Origin: Paraburkholderia dioscoreae
GTDB lineage: Bacteria; Pseudomonadota; Gammaproteobacteria; Burkholderiales; Burkholderiaceae
Assembly: GCF_902459535.1 (NCBI RefSeq)
Contig: NZ_LR699554.1
Coordinates: forward strand, 2,046,001-2,110,000
Direction of reading: 5' to 3'
Length of the DNA: 64,000 bases
The notes below the pieces were generated by a model. The model was given only the letters and a program-made list of their open reading frames with translations. It was not told the DNA's origin and did not search any database. A program made the translations under genes and the position numbers. This document shows, one piece after another, positions 1 through 7,872 of this stretch. Every line of letters starts with the position of its first letter. The first letter of the stretch is position 1.

Positions 1-569
1 ACATAGCCAAGCAGTACTTCCCGATTTTCGACGCGCGCCGGTTGGACACGGCCCTGCTTGTCGCGCTTCAGGCCGCGCACTTCGAACATGTCGCGAAAGT
101 CGCTGGCAAACGAAATGGAGAGCGGCACCACCGCGTCGCTCGTGCCGTAGTTGGTCAGTTCGATGGCTTCGTTGAGCACGGTGCCCGACAGCACCCGCAC
201 ACGCTCGACGTGGATCACGCCTTCGGGCGTGCTGTCGCCGCCGAGCGGCGGCAACGGGCGATTGGTCAGATGCGCGGTGAACGAGGTGTTGTCGCTGCTG
301 ACGCTGCCCGACAGGAGCGACGGCGCGCGTCCGCCGAAGGTGAGGCGCAGTTGCGAGAGAACACGGGTGTCGTTGACGAACAGGCCGTCGTCGTGGCCGG
401 TGATATCGCCGAGCGGATCGTTGACGATGAAGGTATCGCCCGACTTCAGCACGTGCTGGGTAGCGCTCGCGACGTTGAGGTTTTCCGTGGGGATGAATAC
501 GCCGTCCGGCTCGGGTTCGCGGTGGTCGATTCCGCCCGAAAGGCCGCCGAGGGCTTCTGGCTGCTGCAT
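1..569 (-). CDS. Glycogen-debranching-type protein, N-terminal part (runs off the window)
   Basis: The gene reads leftward and leaves the window at base 1, so only about 189 N-terminal residues are visible. They match the N-terminal domain found before amylo-alpha-1,6-glucosidase domains: a GDTFIVNDPLGDI stretch, GLFVNDTRVLSQLRL, LTNRPLPP, then NYGTSDAVVPLSISFASDF and DMFEVRGLKRD. In family members this beta-rich domain precedes an (alpha/alpha)6 glucosidase domain, which would lie outside the window, so the catalytic part cannot be judged. The start is the ATG at 567-569, preceded by AGGAGTG at good spacing. The exact substrate (glycogen or another alpha-glucan) is not shown by this part of the protein. 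Confidence 0.82.
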   Translation of the reverse strand, partial: MQQPEALGGLSGGIDHREPEPDGVFIPTENLNVASATQHVLKSGDTFIVNDPLGDITGHDDGLFVNDTRVLSQLRLTFGGRAPSLLSGSVSSDNTSFTAHLTNRPLPPLGGDSTPEGVIHVERVRVLSGTVLNEAIELTNYGTSDAVVPLSISFASDFRDMFEVRGLKRDKQGRVQPARVENREVLLGY

Positions 570-731
570 CAGTGTCACTCCTATGGGTTCGCTTCTGCGT
601 TCAGTGTCACATTCGGTTGTGGCGGGTGCTGCCCGGTCGCTTCCGATTGTAGAGGGTCTGTCCGCGTCAGACGAACTTATCACATGGGAGTTTCAGTTTT
701 TTCCGTGGCACAGGACGTGCAGAGGGGGATC

Positions 732-784
732 GCGCGGCGCTCCTCGTGAGAGCGCCGCGCGGGCGTCAGGCGGCTGTCAGCCGC
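732..784 (-). terminator. Stem-loops downstream of gltA
   Basis: Two perfect inverted repeats follow the gltA stop codon. One is gcggct/agccgc around a 3-nt loop (770-784). The other is an 11-bp stem with a 7-nt loop (732-742 with 750-760). Neither is followed by a clean T-run in the gltA direction, so this is a probable 3' end or RNA-stabilising structure rather than a textbook intrinsic terminator. Confidence 0.5.
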
Positions 785-790
785 GACGCT

Positions 791-2089
791 TTACCGCTTC
801 GCGAGCGGCTTCGCTTCGCGTTGCGTCTCGCCCACGAAGAGCTGACGCGGACGGCCGATCTTCTGTTCCGGATCGGCGATCATTTCGTTCCACTGTGCAA
901 TCCAGCCGACCGTACGTGCCATCGCGAAGATACACGTGAACATGGCGGTCGGAATGCCCAGTGCGCGCTGCACGATGCCCGAGTAGAAGTCGACGTTCGG
1001 GTACAGTTTGCGCGACACGAAGTATTCGTCTTCCAGTGCGATCTTTTCCAGCGCCATTGCCAGCTTGAACAGCGGGTCGTCGTGCAGGCCCAGTTCTTCC
1101 AGCACTTCGTGGCAGGTTTCGCGCATCAGCTTCGCACGCGGATCGTAGTTCTTGTAGACGCGGTGACCGAAGCCCATCAGCTTCACGCCCGAATTCTTGT
1201 CCTTCACCTGCGCGATGAACTCAGGAATGTTGTCGACCGAGCCGATTTCTTCCAGCATGTTCAGTGCGGCTTCGTTCGCGCCACCGTGCGCCGGACCCCA
1301 CAGACACGCGATACCGGCCGCGATACACGCGAACGGATTGGCACCCGACGAACCGGCGAGACGCACGGTCGAGGTCGAGGCATTCTGTTCATGGTCGGCG
1401 TGCAGGATCAGGATGCGGTCGAGCGCGCGCACCAGCACGTCGTTGACCTTGTACTCTTCCGTCGGATTGGCGAACATCATGCGCATGAAATTCGCGCTGT
1501 ACGACAGGTCGTTCTTCGGATAAACGAACGGCTGACCCACGGTGTACTTGTACGCCATCGCCACCAGCGTCGGCAGCTTCGCGATCATGCGGATCGCGGA
1601 AATTTCGCGGTGCTCCGGATTGCTGATGTCGAGCGAGTCGTGATAGAACGCCGACAACGCGCCGACTGCGGCAACCAGAATCGCCATCGGGTGCGCGTCG
1701 CGACGGAAACCGCGGAAGAAGAAGTGCATCTGGTCGTGCACCATCGTGTGCTGCGTGACCGTTTTGACGAACTCTTCCTTCTGCTGCGCGTTCGGCAGTT
1801 CGCCCTTGAGCAGCAGATAGCAGGTTTCGAGAAAGTCGGCGTTCTGTGCCAGGTTGTCGATCGGATAACCGCGATACAGCAGTTCGCCCTTATCGCCGTC
1901 GATATAGGTGATCGCCGAATTGCATGCCGCCGTGGACATGAAACCCGGGTCGTACGTGAACTTGCCGGTCTGGCCGTACAGCTTGCGGATGTCGATCACA
2001 TCCGGTCCGAGCGTGCCCTGATAAATCGGCAGATCAATAGTCTGGTCGCTGTCGGAAAAGCTCAGCGTTGCGTGTGTCTTCGAGTTCAT
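791..2089 (-). CDS. gltA: Citrate synthase (type II)
   Basis: This encodes citrate synthase, which condenses acetyl-CoA with oxaloacetate to citrate at the entry of the TCA cycle in the cytoplasm. The 432-residue length is typical of the hexameric proteobacterial type II enzyme. The catalytic regions are visible: WGPAHGGANEAALNML (first catalytic His, about residue 265), FGHRVYKNYDPRAK (second His, about 306) and NVDFYSGI (catalytic Asp, about 363). The N-terminal small domain with KLYGQTGKFTYDPGF is also intact. The start is the ATG at 2087-2089. The gene stands alone here, with no sdh genes within the window on either side, and has stem-loops after its stop. Identification is secure. Confidence 0.98.
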   Translation of the reverse strand: MNSKTHATLSFSDSDQTIDLPIYQGTLGPDVIDIRKLYGQTGKFTYDPGFMSTAACNSAITYIDGDKGELLYRGYPIDNLAQNADFLETCYLLLKGELPNAQQKEEFVKTVTQHTMVHDQMHFFFRGFRRDAHPMAILVAAVGALSAFYHDSLDISNPEHREISAIRMIAKLPTLVAMAYKYTVGQPFVYPKNDLSYSANFMRMMFANPTEEYKVNDVLVRALDRILILHADHEQNASTSTVRLAGSSGANPFACIAAGIACLWGPAHGGANEAALNMLEEIGSVDNIPEFIAQVKDKNSGVKLMGFGHRVYKNYDPRAKLMRETCHEVLEELGLHDDPLFKLAMALEKIALEDEYFVSRKLYPNVDFYSGIVQRALGIPTAMFTCIFAMARTVGWIAQWNEMIADPEQKIGRPRQLFVGETQREAKPLAKR

Positions 2090-2431
2090 CTAACTGTTCC
2101 TTTTACTTTCACATCGCACACGTGCCGGCATGCTCGATCGTCGTTGAACGTGTTGGCATGCTCAGGCTCCGATCCGCATTTTAAAGTCCACAGAGCCCGG
2201 CATTGCGACGATTGACCGCAACAATCCATCTCGACCAACGCAACATTCGTTGCCTGATTTCCCGCTGAACGCGGTAGAGGTTGCCACAAAACGCGCCCAA
2301 ACGTCGTACGAGTCGATGTGCCGCACGCCGCTCGCAGCCCGCCAGCCAAATGAAAGCTGGAGCGCTTACTGCAACAATGTTTTGCGGCAGCCGGGCTGCG
2401 AAGTCGTGGGTGCATCTGCGATACTGAATCC
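2090..2431. other. Intergenic region between gltA and the small RNA candidate
   Basis: This stretch must hold the leftward gltA promoter and leader. Open frames crossing it are rich in Cys, Arg and Ser, lack a ribosome site and look non-coding. No clear operator was recognised. Confidence 0.4.
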
Positions 2432-2495
2432 GTGTTTTGCTTCCCCTGCTAACACATCGCTGTCTTTGGCCCGCCGCTCTGCGGCGGGCTTTTTT
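2432..2495 (+). ncRNA. Candidate small RNA with C-rich loop and intrinsic terminator
   Basis: A rightward transcript ending at a strong intrinsic terminator (2469-2495) is implied just upstream of the gene at 2523, where no protein-coding gene ends. A possible promoter is CTGCGA (2396-2401) and GATACT (2420-2425) with 18-bp spacing, giving a start near 2432. The RNA would begin with a hairpin, gtgtt/aacac (2432-2436 with 2451-2455), whose 14-nt loop contains TTCCCC. That loop is complementary to Shine-Dalgarno-like GGGGAA, an arrangement known from Hfq-type small RNAs. The RNA could instead be an attenuator leader of the downstream gene. Structure is seen; function is inferred. Confidence 0.45.
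2469..2495 (+). terminator. Strong Rho-independent terminator
   Basis: A perfect 9-bp GC-rich stem, gcccgccgc/gcggcgggc with loop tct, is followed by six T residues (2490-2495). It acts on a rightward transcript and sits 28 bp upstream of the start codon at 2523. Confidence 0.85.
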
Positions 2496-2522
2496 AATCA
2501 GTCAGAAGAACGGAAGGACCTG

Positions 2523-2924
2523 ATGAACGCTTCTCTCGAAACGCTATTTCCCGATCACGTCCACAGTGACGAAAGCATCGTCACCGCGTTGAATCACCAG
2601 GATATCGTCGTCGCGCTGTCGGCGGCGCTGAAAACACAAGACGTGGCGGTATTGCACATGCTCTACCCGCGTACCGACGCGCGCACTCACCGCAGCCTCG
2701 ATACGCTCGTGAACGTGCTGCATGGTCACGGCCTGCATGAAGTCGCGGATCTGATCGCGCAGGAAGCGCACTATCTGCTGTTCAAAGACCCCGTGAAAGC
2801 GTGGAAAGCCTTCCACGAAATTCGCAACGACTCGCTCGCGATCGGCGTGCATCTGTATTACCACGGCCTCGTCGGCGAAGCGGCGGAACACGCGCTCGAC
2901 AAAGACGCTCATCGCAAGTCGTGA
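2523..2924 (+). CDS. Conserved-looking hypothetical protein, 133 aa
   Basis: The product is a soluble, mostly helical protein with no signal peptide or membrane segment. It contains HMLYPRTDARTHRSLDTLVNVLHGHG and ends EHALDKDAHRKS. The start ATG at 2523 has GGAAGG eight bases upstream, and the coding frame has the codon bias of its neighbours, so it looks like a real gene. A longer reading frame from 2250 crosses the intrinsic terminator and is unlikely to be translated. It lies immediately downstream of that terminator and may be read either from its own promoter or by read-through. I do not recognise a family and assign no function. Confidence 0.65.
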   Translation: MNASLETLFPDHVHSDESIVTALNHQDIVVALSAALKTQDVAVLHMLYPRTDARTHRSLDTLVNVLHGHGLHEVADLIAQEAHYLLFKDPVKAWKAFHEIRNDSLAIGVHLYYHGLVGEAAEHALDKDAHRKS

Positions 2925-3003
2925 GATCGAACGTCTGATTCGTTGCCGGTGCCGGGCCAGAGCGCGGAGATCGCCGCGAGCGCATGGCGCCTGGCACAAA
3001 CTC

Positions 3004-3053
3004 ATCGTGCAGTGATTGCACGATCATTACGCGGCCATTACGCGGCCATTACG
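3004..3053. terminator. Convergent hairpin plus short direct repeats
   Basis: Between two convergent genes lies a perfect 8-bp stem, atcgtgca/tgcacgat (3004-3011 with 3017-3024, 5-nt loop). It is followed by two full copies and one partial copy of the 11-bp unit attacgcggcc (3026-3053). The third copy overlaps the stop codon of the hydrolase at 3049. The hairpin could end transcripts from both sides, but T-runs are weak. Confidence 0.45.
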
Positions 3054-3906
3054 CCCTCACGGAGCGAATGAACTCATCGACGTAGCGATTGAACGCCGAC
3101 GGATGCGCGAGGTTCATTCCGTGCGACGCACCGCGCACGGTTTCGCGGCGCGCATCGGGCAGCCATGTTTGCAGCGCGGCTGCGGTACGGCGAAACATGT
3201 CAGGACTCTTTTCGCCATCGATCAGCAGAACTGGGCAACGCACCTCGGCGGCTTCCTCGGGAACATACGCGGGCAACGGATCGCGGAACTGGCGCGCGAG
3301 CGTGTGCGCGTTGTCGGTCGCCATTCTGCGAAAGCCCGGCGTGCTCATTGCCCAGAAGCCGGGCCGGCTAACCGAATCGACGAACAGTTGCAGGCCGGCC
3401 TCCACCTCGCCGCTTTCGATCAGTTGCGCCGCTTTCGAGCGCAACGCGTTGACCGTCTCCGGCAGACTCGCGGGCGGACGGCCGGCAATCTGCAACGGGC
3501 CGCCCGGATCGGCGAGCGTCAACGTGCGCACGTGTTGCGCATGGCGGCGCGCAAAATGAAACGCCACGCAACCGCCGCGCGAGTGCCCCACTACATGCGC
3601 CGGTCCCGCGCCGAATCGCTCGATGAATTCAGCCACTTCGTCTGCATGCTCGCTCCAGCTGAACGGCGAGCCGGAGTCCGTATCGGCCGCCGGCCAGTAA
3701 TGCGTGAGACTCACAGCGACACAACGGTAATGCTTCGACAAACCCGTGAGTTGCGGTTGCCAATAGCGGTAGTCGCACAGCGAGCCATGCACGAACAGCA
3801 ACAGCTCGCCCTCGCCGGCTTCCACGTAGGGCATGTGCAAGCCGCTTCGCAATTCAATGAAACGCGATGATGAAGGCGGCGGTGAAATGGAAACGGATCG
3901 ATTCAC
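3049..3906 (-). CDS. Alpha/beta-fold hydrolase
   Basis: A 285-residue single-domain alpha/beta hydrolase. Seen in the sequence: the oxyanion-hole region LLLFVHGSLCDYRYW (about residues 35-50), the nucleophile elbow GHSRGG (Ser about 109), an acid region LLIDGEKSPD and a C-terminal catalytic His in GASHGMNLAHP. The family includes esterases, epoxide hydrolases and C-C bond hydrolases; nothing here fixes the substrate. No signal peptide is evident, so it is probably cytoplasmic. It is monocistronic, convergent with the 2523 gene and separated from the MreB paralogue. The first ATG is used; a start at the internal Met25 would remove part of the first strand and is less likely. Confidence 0.85.
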   Translation of the reverse strand: MNRSVSISPPPSSSRFIELRSGLHMPYVEAGEGELLLFVHGSLCDYRYWQPQLTGLSKHYRCVAVSLTHYWPAADTDSGSPFSWSEHADEVAEFIERFGAGPAHVVGHSRGGCVAFHFARRHAQHVRTLTLADPGGPLQIAGRPPASLPETVNALRSKAAQLIESGEVEAGLQLFVDSVSRPGFWAMSTPGFRRMATDNAHTLARQFRDPLPAYVPEEAAEVRCPVLLIDGEKSPDMFRRTAAALQTWLPDARRETVRGASHGMNLAHPSAFNRYVDEFIRSVRA

Positions 3907-4107
3907 GAACGGTTCACGGACAGCGCGGCAACGCGTGATTGCAGCGGCGCCGGCTCGAAATGAAATGGGGAAAACAGGTGCGCAAACGTCCCTAAGATTG
4001 GGACGCGAGGCGTATTGTCACACAGCCGCTCGATCCGCGTGGCCGCCCGGTTCAACGGCCGGCTCGGTGCATTGCCGTGGCACCGGCGCGGCAGATCCCG
4101 CGCGGGA

Positions 4108-5160
4108 TCATTCGTAGGCGAGTTCGTCCAGCAGACCGGCTGCGGCCGCCATGCCGGCGCCGCGCACCGCGCACGTGAGCGGTTCGTCGGCAATGCCCAC
4201 TTCGAGGCCGATCTCGCTCGTCAGGCGACGGCTCAGGTTGCCGAGCAGCGCACCGCCTCCCGTCAGCACGATGCCGTTATTGGCGATGTCGGTCACCAGT
4301 TCGGCCGGCGCCGTCTCGAGCCCGCGCTTCACCGCGCCGATCACCTGGCGCAGCGGCCCTTCGATCGCATCGGCGATATCGTGGTTGCTCAGCTGAACCG
4401 TGCGCGGCAAACCGTCGTCGACGCTGCGGCCGGTCGCGTTCATATGCTCGCGCGGCACGTCGCGCACGGCCGAGCCGATATTCTTCTTGACGTGTTCAGC
4501 GGTCTGTTCGCCGAGCAGCACGCCGTACAGATTGCGCACGTAGCTCACAATCGCCATGTCGAAGCTGTCTCCGCCCACGCGGATCGAGCCGTTATACGCC
4601 ATGCCGCCGAGCGCGATCACGCCGACCTCCGTCGTGCCTCCGCCGATATCGACCACCATCGAACCAATCGCCTCGGACACCGGCAGACCCGCGCCGACCG
4701 CCGAGGCCAGCGACTCGCCGATCAGGCTCACCTTCCACGCGCCGGCCGCCACGGCCGCTTCCTTGATCGCGCGACGCTCGACCTGGGTCGCGCCCGCCGG
4801 CACGCACAACGTGAACGCAGCGCGGCGGCTGAAGAACGGCCGCGGCCGCGCCATGTCGACAAATTGCCGGATCATGTGCTCGGCGGCGGAGAAGTTGGCG
4901 ATCACGCCGTGGCGCATGGGCCGCACGGCTTCGAGGTTGGCCGGCTCACGGCCCAGAAGCTGGCGCGCCTGGGTGCCCACGGCCGTGACGCGCTTCGGCC
5001 GGTCGGCGGCCTCTTTCTGGAAACACACCACGGACGGCTGGTTCAGCACGATGCCGCCGTCGTCGGTATAGATAAGCGTATTGGCCGTGCCGAGGTCCAC
5101 CGTCACGGATTGGCGGAACAAGCGATCGAAAAACGGGTAATACGGCGTCGGTCTGGCCAT
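4108..5160 (-). CDS. MreB-family actin-like cell-shape protein (orphan paralogue)
   Basis: A 350-residue MreB homologue. It has the actin-fold phosphate-1 loop VDLGTANTLIY (about residues 21-31), the phosphate-2 motif VVDIGGGTTEVGV, and the adenosine motif VLTGGGALLGNL. MreB polymers at the inner membrane guide lateral cell-wall synthesis. The gene is not followed by mreC, mreD, mrdA or rodA, so it is probably a second copy and not the main rod operon. The N-terminus (MARPTPYYPFFDRLFRQ) differs from the usual short MreB start, and a loop residue pattern around KNIGSAVRDVPREHMNATGR also looks divergent. I chose the ATG at 5158-5160; a GTG at 5226 would add 22 residues not typical of the family. 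No good ribosome site precedes either start. Confidence 0.85.
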   Translation of the reverse strand: MARPTPYYPFFDRLFRQSVTVDLGTANTLIYTDDGGIVLNQPSVVCFQKEAADRPKRVTAVGTQARQLLGREPANLEAVRPMRHGVIANFSAAEHMIRQFVDMARPRPFFSRRAAFTLCVPAGATQVERRAIKEAAVAAGAWKVSLIGESLASAVGAGLPVSEAIGSMVVDIGGGTTEVGVIALGGMAYNGSIRVGGDSFDMAIVSYVRNLYGVLLGEQTAEHVKKNIGSAVRDVPREHMNATGRSVDDGLPRTVQLSNHDIADAIEGPLRQVIGAVKRGLETAPAELVTDIANNGIVLTGGGALLGNLSRRLTSEIGLEVGIADEPLTCAVRGAGMAAAAGLLDELAYE

Positions 5161-5242
5161 AGGAAGGCTCTGATGTGTCGTTATCCGCCCGTACCGGGCA
5201 GTCTGGAAAATGCGCCCCCGGGTCACCCGAGCCGCTTGGCAC

Positions 5243-5277
5243 GCCCGCAGGCAGTCCCCTTGGGACGCCTGCCGGGC
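5243..5277 (-). promoter_or_regulatory. Large hairpin in the leader of the MreB paralogue
   Basis: gcccg-caggc-a-gtccc pairs with gggac-gcctg-c-cgggc, about 15 bp with two small bulges, roughly 85 nt upstream of the chosen start codon. It could be an mRNA leader structure, a terminator for the upstream esterase gene (no T-run follows) or a dispersed palindromic element. Confidence 0.35.
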
Positions 5278-5375
5278 ACTGCGCGGTCCGCGCGGCGGGG
5301 GTGATTTTCATGCTAATGAGCAGTTAACGGCAAGCAGATCAAATTCTTTAGGGCCGCTTTTCAATCAGAGCCGTG

Positions 5376-6035
5376 TCAGCCGCGCGACAAAGCGCCGAGC
5401 GCGTGTTCCAGCGCCTCCTGGCCGAGTGCGACGCCGTCGGCGTTGATGGTATGTCCAATGCCGGGCAGTGCGTAGGCGTCCACGGTATAGCCCGCGTTAC
5501 TGAACGCGTCGGCGGCGTATTCGAGTTCCTGCACCGGAATCACTTCGTCGTCTTCGCCGTGGATCAGCGTGAGCGGCGTGCCGTTCTGCGCGACGATCAC
5601 CGAGGCAAGCCGCCCCGAGTACGCGACCACGCCGGCCGCGCCTTCCGCACTGGTCGCCGCGTGGTGCATCGCCATGATCGAACCTTGCGAGAAACCGACC
5701 AGCGCAAGGCGCCCGAAAGGCAGCTGCCAGTGCGCGAGCTCGACTTCGAGCATGCGCCGCAACGCCGGATAGGCCGCGGCCACGCGTGCCTCGCGATTGC
5801 CTTCGTTGACGTCGCGCAGGCTGAACCACTGGCGTCCGCCGAAGCCGCCGTCGAACGCATCGGTGCCGTCGAGCGAGGTGAACGCCACGTCCGGCAGGCT
5901 TTCGCTCCAGATGTCCGCGAGCGGCATCAGATCGCGCGCATTGCTGCCGACGCCGTGCATCAGCACCACCAGACCTTTGGCAGGCGCAGCCGCCGGTGCG
6001 CGCCGCCAGCCGTGTTCGAATTGTTCCCAACCCAT
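5376..6035 (-). CDS. Phospholipase/carboxylesterase-family serine hydrolase
   Basis: A 219-residue alpha/beta hydrolase of the bacterial carboxylesterase/YpfH type. It shows LMHGVGSNARDLMPLA near the N-terminus, the nucleophile motif GFSQGS (Ser about 116), HGEDDEVIP with the catalytic Asp, and GIGHTI with the catalytic His, all in family order and at family length. These enzymes cleave short acyl esters, thioesters or lysophospholipids in the cytoplasm. The start ATG at 6033-6035 has AGAAGGA at good spacing. It is divergent from the MFS exporter gene and upstream of the MreB paralogue. The natural substrate is unknown. Confidence 0.88.
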   Translation of the reverse strand: MGWEQFEHGWRRAPAAAPAKGLVVLMHGVGSNARDLMPLADIWSESLPDVAFTSLDGTDAFDGGFGGRQWFSLRDVNEGNREARVAAAYPALRRMLEVELAHWQLPFGRLALVGFSQGSIMAMHHAATSAEGAAGVVAYSGRLASVIVAQNGTPLTLIHGEDDEVIPVQELEYAADAFSNAGYTVDAYALPGIGHTINADGVALGQEALEHALGALSRG

Positions 6036-6272
6036 ATCGTTTCCTTCTCTTCGTTGATTCGTAGTGGATATTTCCGCCTGCGTGCGGCCTCAGCCGCGAG
6101 CATACGCTGCCGGATTTGTTTTCGCCCCGCGGTTTACCGGCACCGATGACGCCCAAACGCGAATACAGGTATGCTTTTGCGAGCATTCATCGGACCTGCG
6201 GCCGCACGCATCGCGCGGGCGCGAATAAACATCCACGCAGCATATGCGCAGCACACCGATCCGGAGAACCGT

Positions 6273-7850
6273 TTGAGCCAGCCCACCTCCGCGCCTGCTT
6301 CGGCGCCGCCCGCACCACCGCCGCCGCTGAAGGGCGGCCAACTGGTTCTGGCCACGATTGCCGTCGCGCTCGCCACTTTCATGAACGTGCTCGACACGTC
6401 GATCGCGAACGTTGCGATCCCAACCATTTCGGGCAACCTCGGCGTTTCAGTCGACGAAGGCACGTGGGTCATCACGGTATTCGCGGCGGCCAATGCCGTG
6501 TCGATTCCGCTCACCGGCTGGCTCACGCAACGCATCGGCCAGATCAAGCTTTTTGTCGGCGCGATTCTGATGTTCGTGCTGGCGTCCTGGTTATGCGGCA
6601 TCGCGCCGACACTGCCGATCCTGCTGCTCGCGCGGATCTTCCAGGGTGCCGTGGCCGGCCCGCTGATTCCGCTGTCGCAAGCCATTCTGCTCGGCTCGTA
6701 TCCGAAGGAAAAATCCTCCACCGCGCTCGCCTTATGGGCGATGACGGCAACCGTCGGCCCGATTGCGGGCCCGGCGCTCGGCGGCTGGATCACCGACAGT
6801 TACAGCTGGTCGTGGATCTTCTACATCAACATTCCCGTCGGCATTTTCGCGGCCGGCGTCACATGGATGATCTACCGCACCCGCGAGTCGCCAACCCGCA
6901 AGCCGCCCATCGACGTGGTCGGGCTCGGCCTGCTGATCACGTGGGTCGCCTCGCTGCAGATCATGCTCGACAAGGGCAAAGACCTCGACTGGTTCGCCTC
7001 GCCTGTGATCGTGATTCTCGGCATCACCGCGCTCGTGAGCTTCTCGTTCTTTCTCGTGTGGGAATTGACCGAGGAACATCCGATCGTCGACTTGCGGCTC
7101 TTCCAGCAGCGCAATTTTCTCGGCGGCACGATTGCGATTTCAGTCGCGTATGGCGTGTTTTTCGGCAATCTCGTGCTTCTGCCGCAATGGATGCAGGAGT
7201 ACCTGAACTACCGTTCCGTCGATGCCGGTCTCGTGACCGCGCCGCTCGGCGTGTTCGCGGTGCTGCTCGCACCGGTCATGGGCCGCGTGCTGCCGCGCTC
7301 GGATGCGCGCGTGATCGCCACGCTTGCGTTCATCGGCTTTGCGATCGTGTTCTACATGCGCTCGAAATACGTGATCGAAATCGACACGTGGCACCTGGTG
7401 CTACCCACGCTGCTGCAAGGCATTCCGATGGCGCTGTTCTTCGTGCCGCTGACTTCGATCATTTTGTCCGGCCAGCCACCGAGCAAGATTCCCGCCGCAG
7501 CGGGCCTGTCCAATTTCGCCCGCGTATTCTGCGGCGCGGTGGGCACCTCGATCGCCGGCAACGAGTGGAACAACCGCACGGTGCTGCATCACGAACGGCT
7601 CACCGAGCAGGCCTCCATCAACAACCCCGCGTTCAATCAGCAGATCGATTCGACCCAGTCGCTGCTGCATCTGAATCCGCAATCGGCACATGCGTTGTTC
7701 GATTTCACCGTGAACACGCAGGCGGCCATGATGGGTCTAAACGATATTTTCTTCGTCTCGGCGGTCATCTTCATTCTGATCATTCCGCTTATCTGGATTA
7801 CGCGGCCGGCCAAGGGCGGCGGCGGCCCGGATGCAGCGGGCGCGCATTGA
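6273..7850 (+). CDS. DHA2-family MFS multidrug exporter (EmrB-like)
   Basis: A 525-residue inner-membrane drug:proton antiporter with 14 predicted transmembrane segments. DHA2 hallmarks are visible: LDTSIANVAIP in the first helix (about residues 40-50), LTQRIGQIKLF (motif A region), LLLARIFQGAVAGPLIPLSQ and a GPIAGPALGGWI motif C. A periplasmic loop rich in His and Asn precedes the last helix, as in EmrB. I take TTG at 6273 as the start because GGAG lies eight bases upstream; the ATG at 6171 would add 34 residues without a ribosome site. Usually such exporters pair with an EmrA membrane-fusion protein and an outer-membrane TolC protein; neither gene is adjacent here. Confidence 0.9.
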   Translation: MSQPTSAPASAPPAPPPPLKGGQLVLATIAVALATFMNVLDTSIANVAIPTISGNLGVSVDEGTWVITVFAAANAVSIPLTGWLTQRIGQIKLFVGAILMFVLASWLCGIAPTLPILLLARIFQGAVAGPLIPLSQAILLGSYPKEKSSTALALWAMTATVGPIAGPALGGWITDSYSWSWIFYINIPVGIFAAGVTWMIYRTRESPTRKPPIDVVGLGLLITWVASLQIMLDKGKDLDWFASPVIVILGITALVSFSFFLVWELTEEHPIVDLRLFQQRNFLGGTIAISVAYGVFFGNLVLLPQWMQEYLNYRSVDAGLVTAPLGVFAVLLAPVMGRVLPRSDARVIATLAFIGFAIVFYMRSKYVIEIDTWHLVLPTLLQGIPMALFFVPLTSIILSGQPPSKIPAAAGLSNFARVFCGAVGTSIAGNEWNNRTVLHHERLTEQASINNPAFNQQIDSTQSLLHLNPQSAHALFDFTVNTQAAMMGLNDIFFVSAVIFILIIPLIWITRPAKGGGGPDAAGAH

Positions 7851-7872
7851 CAACGGCGGCAATCGCATTGCG

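Noticed and set aside
2086..2415. Open frame antiparallel to the small RNA region, 109 codons
   Set aside because: Cys/Arg/Ser-rich with no ribosome site or family motif; it overlaps the gltA promoter region and looks non-coding.
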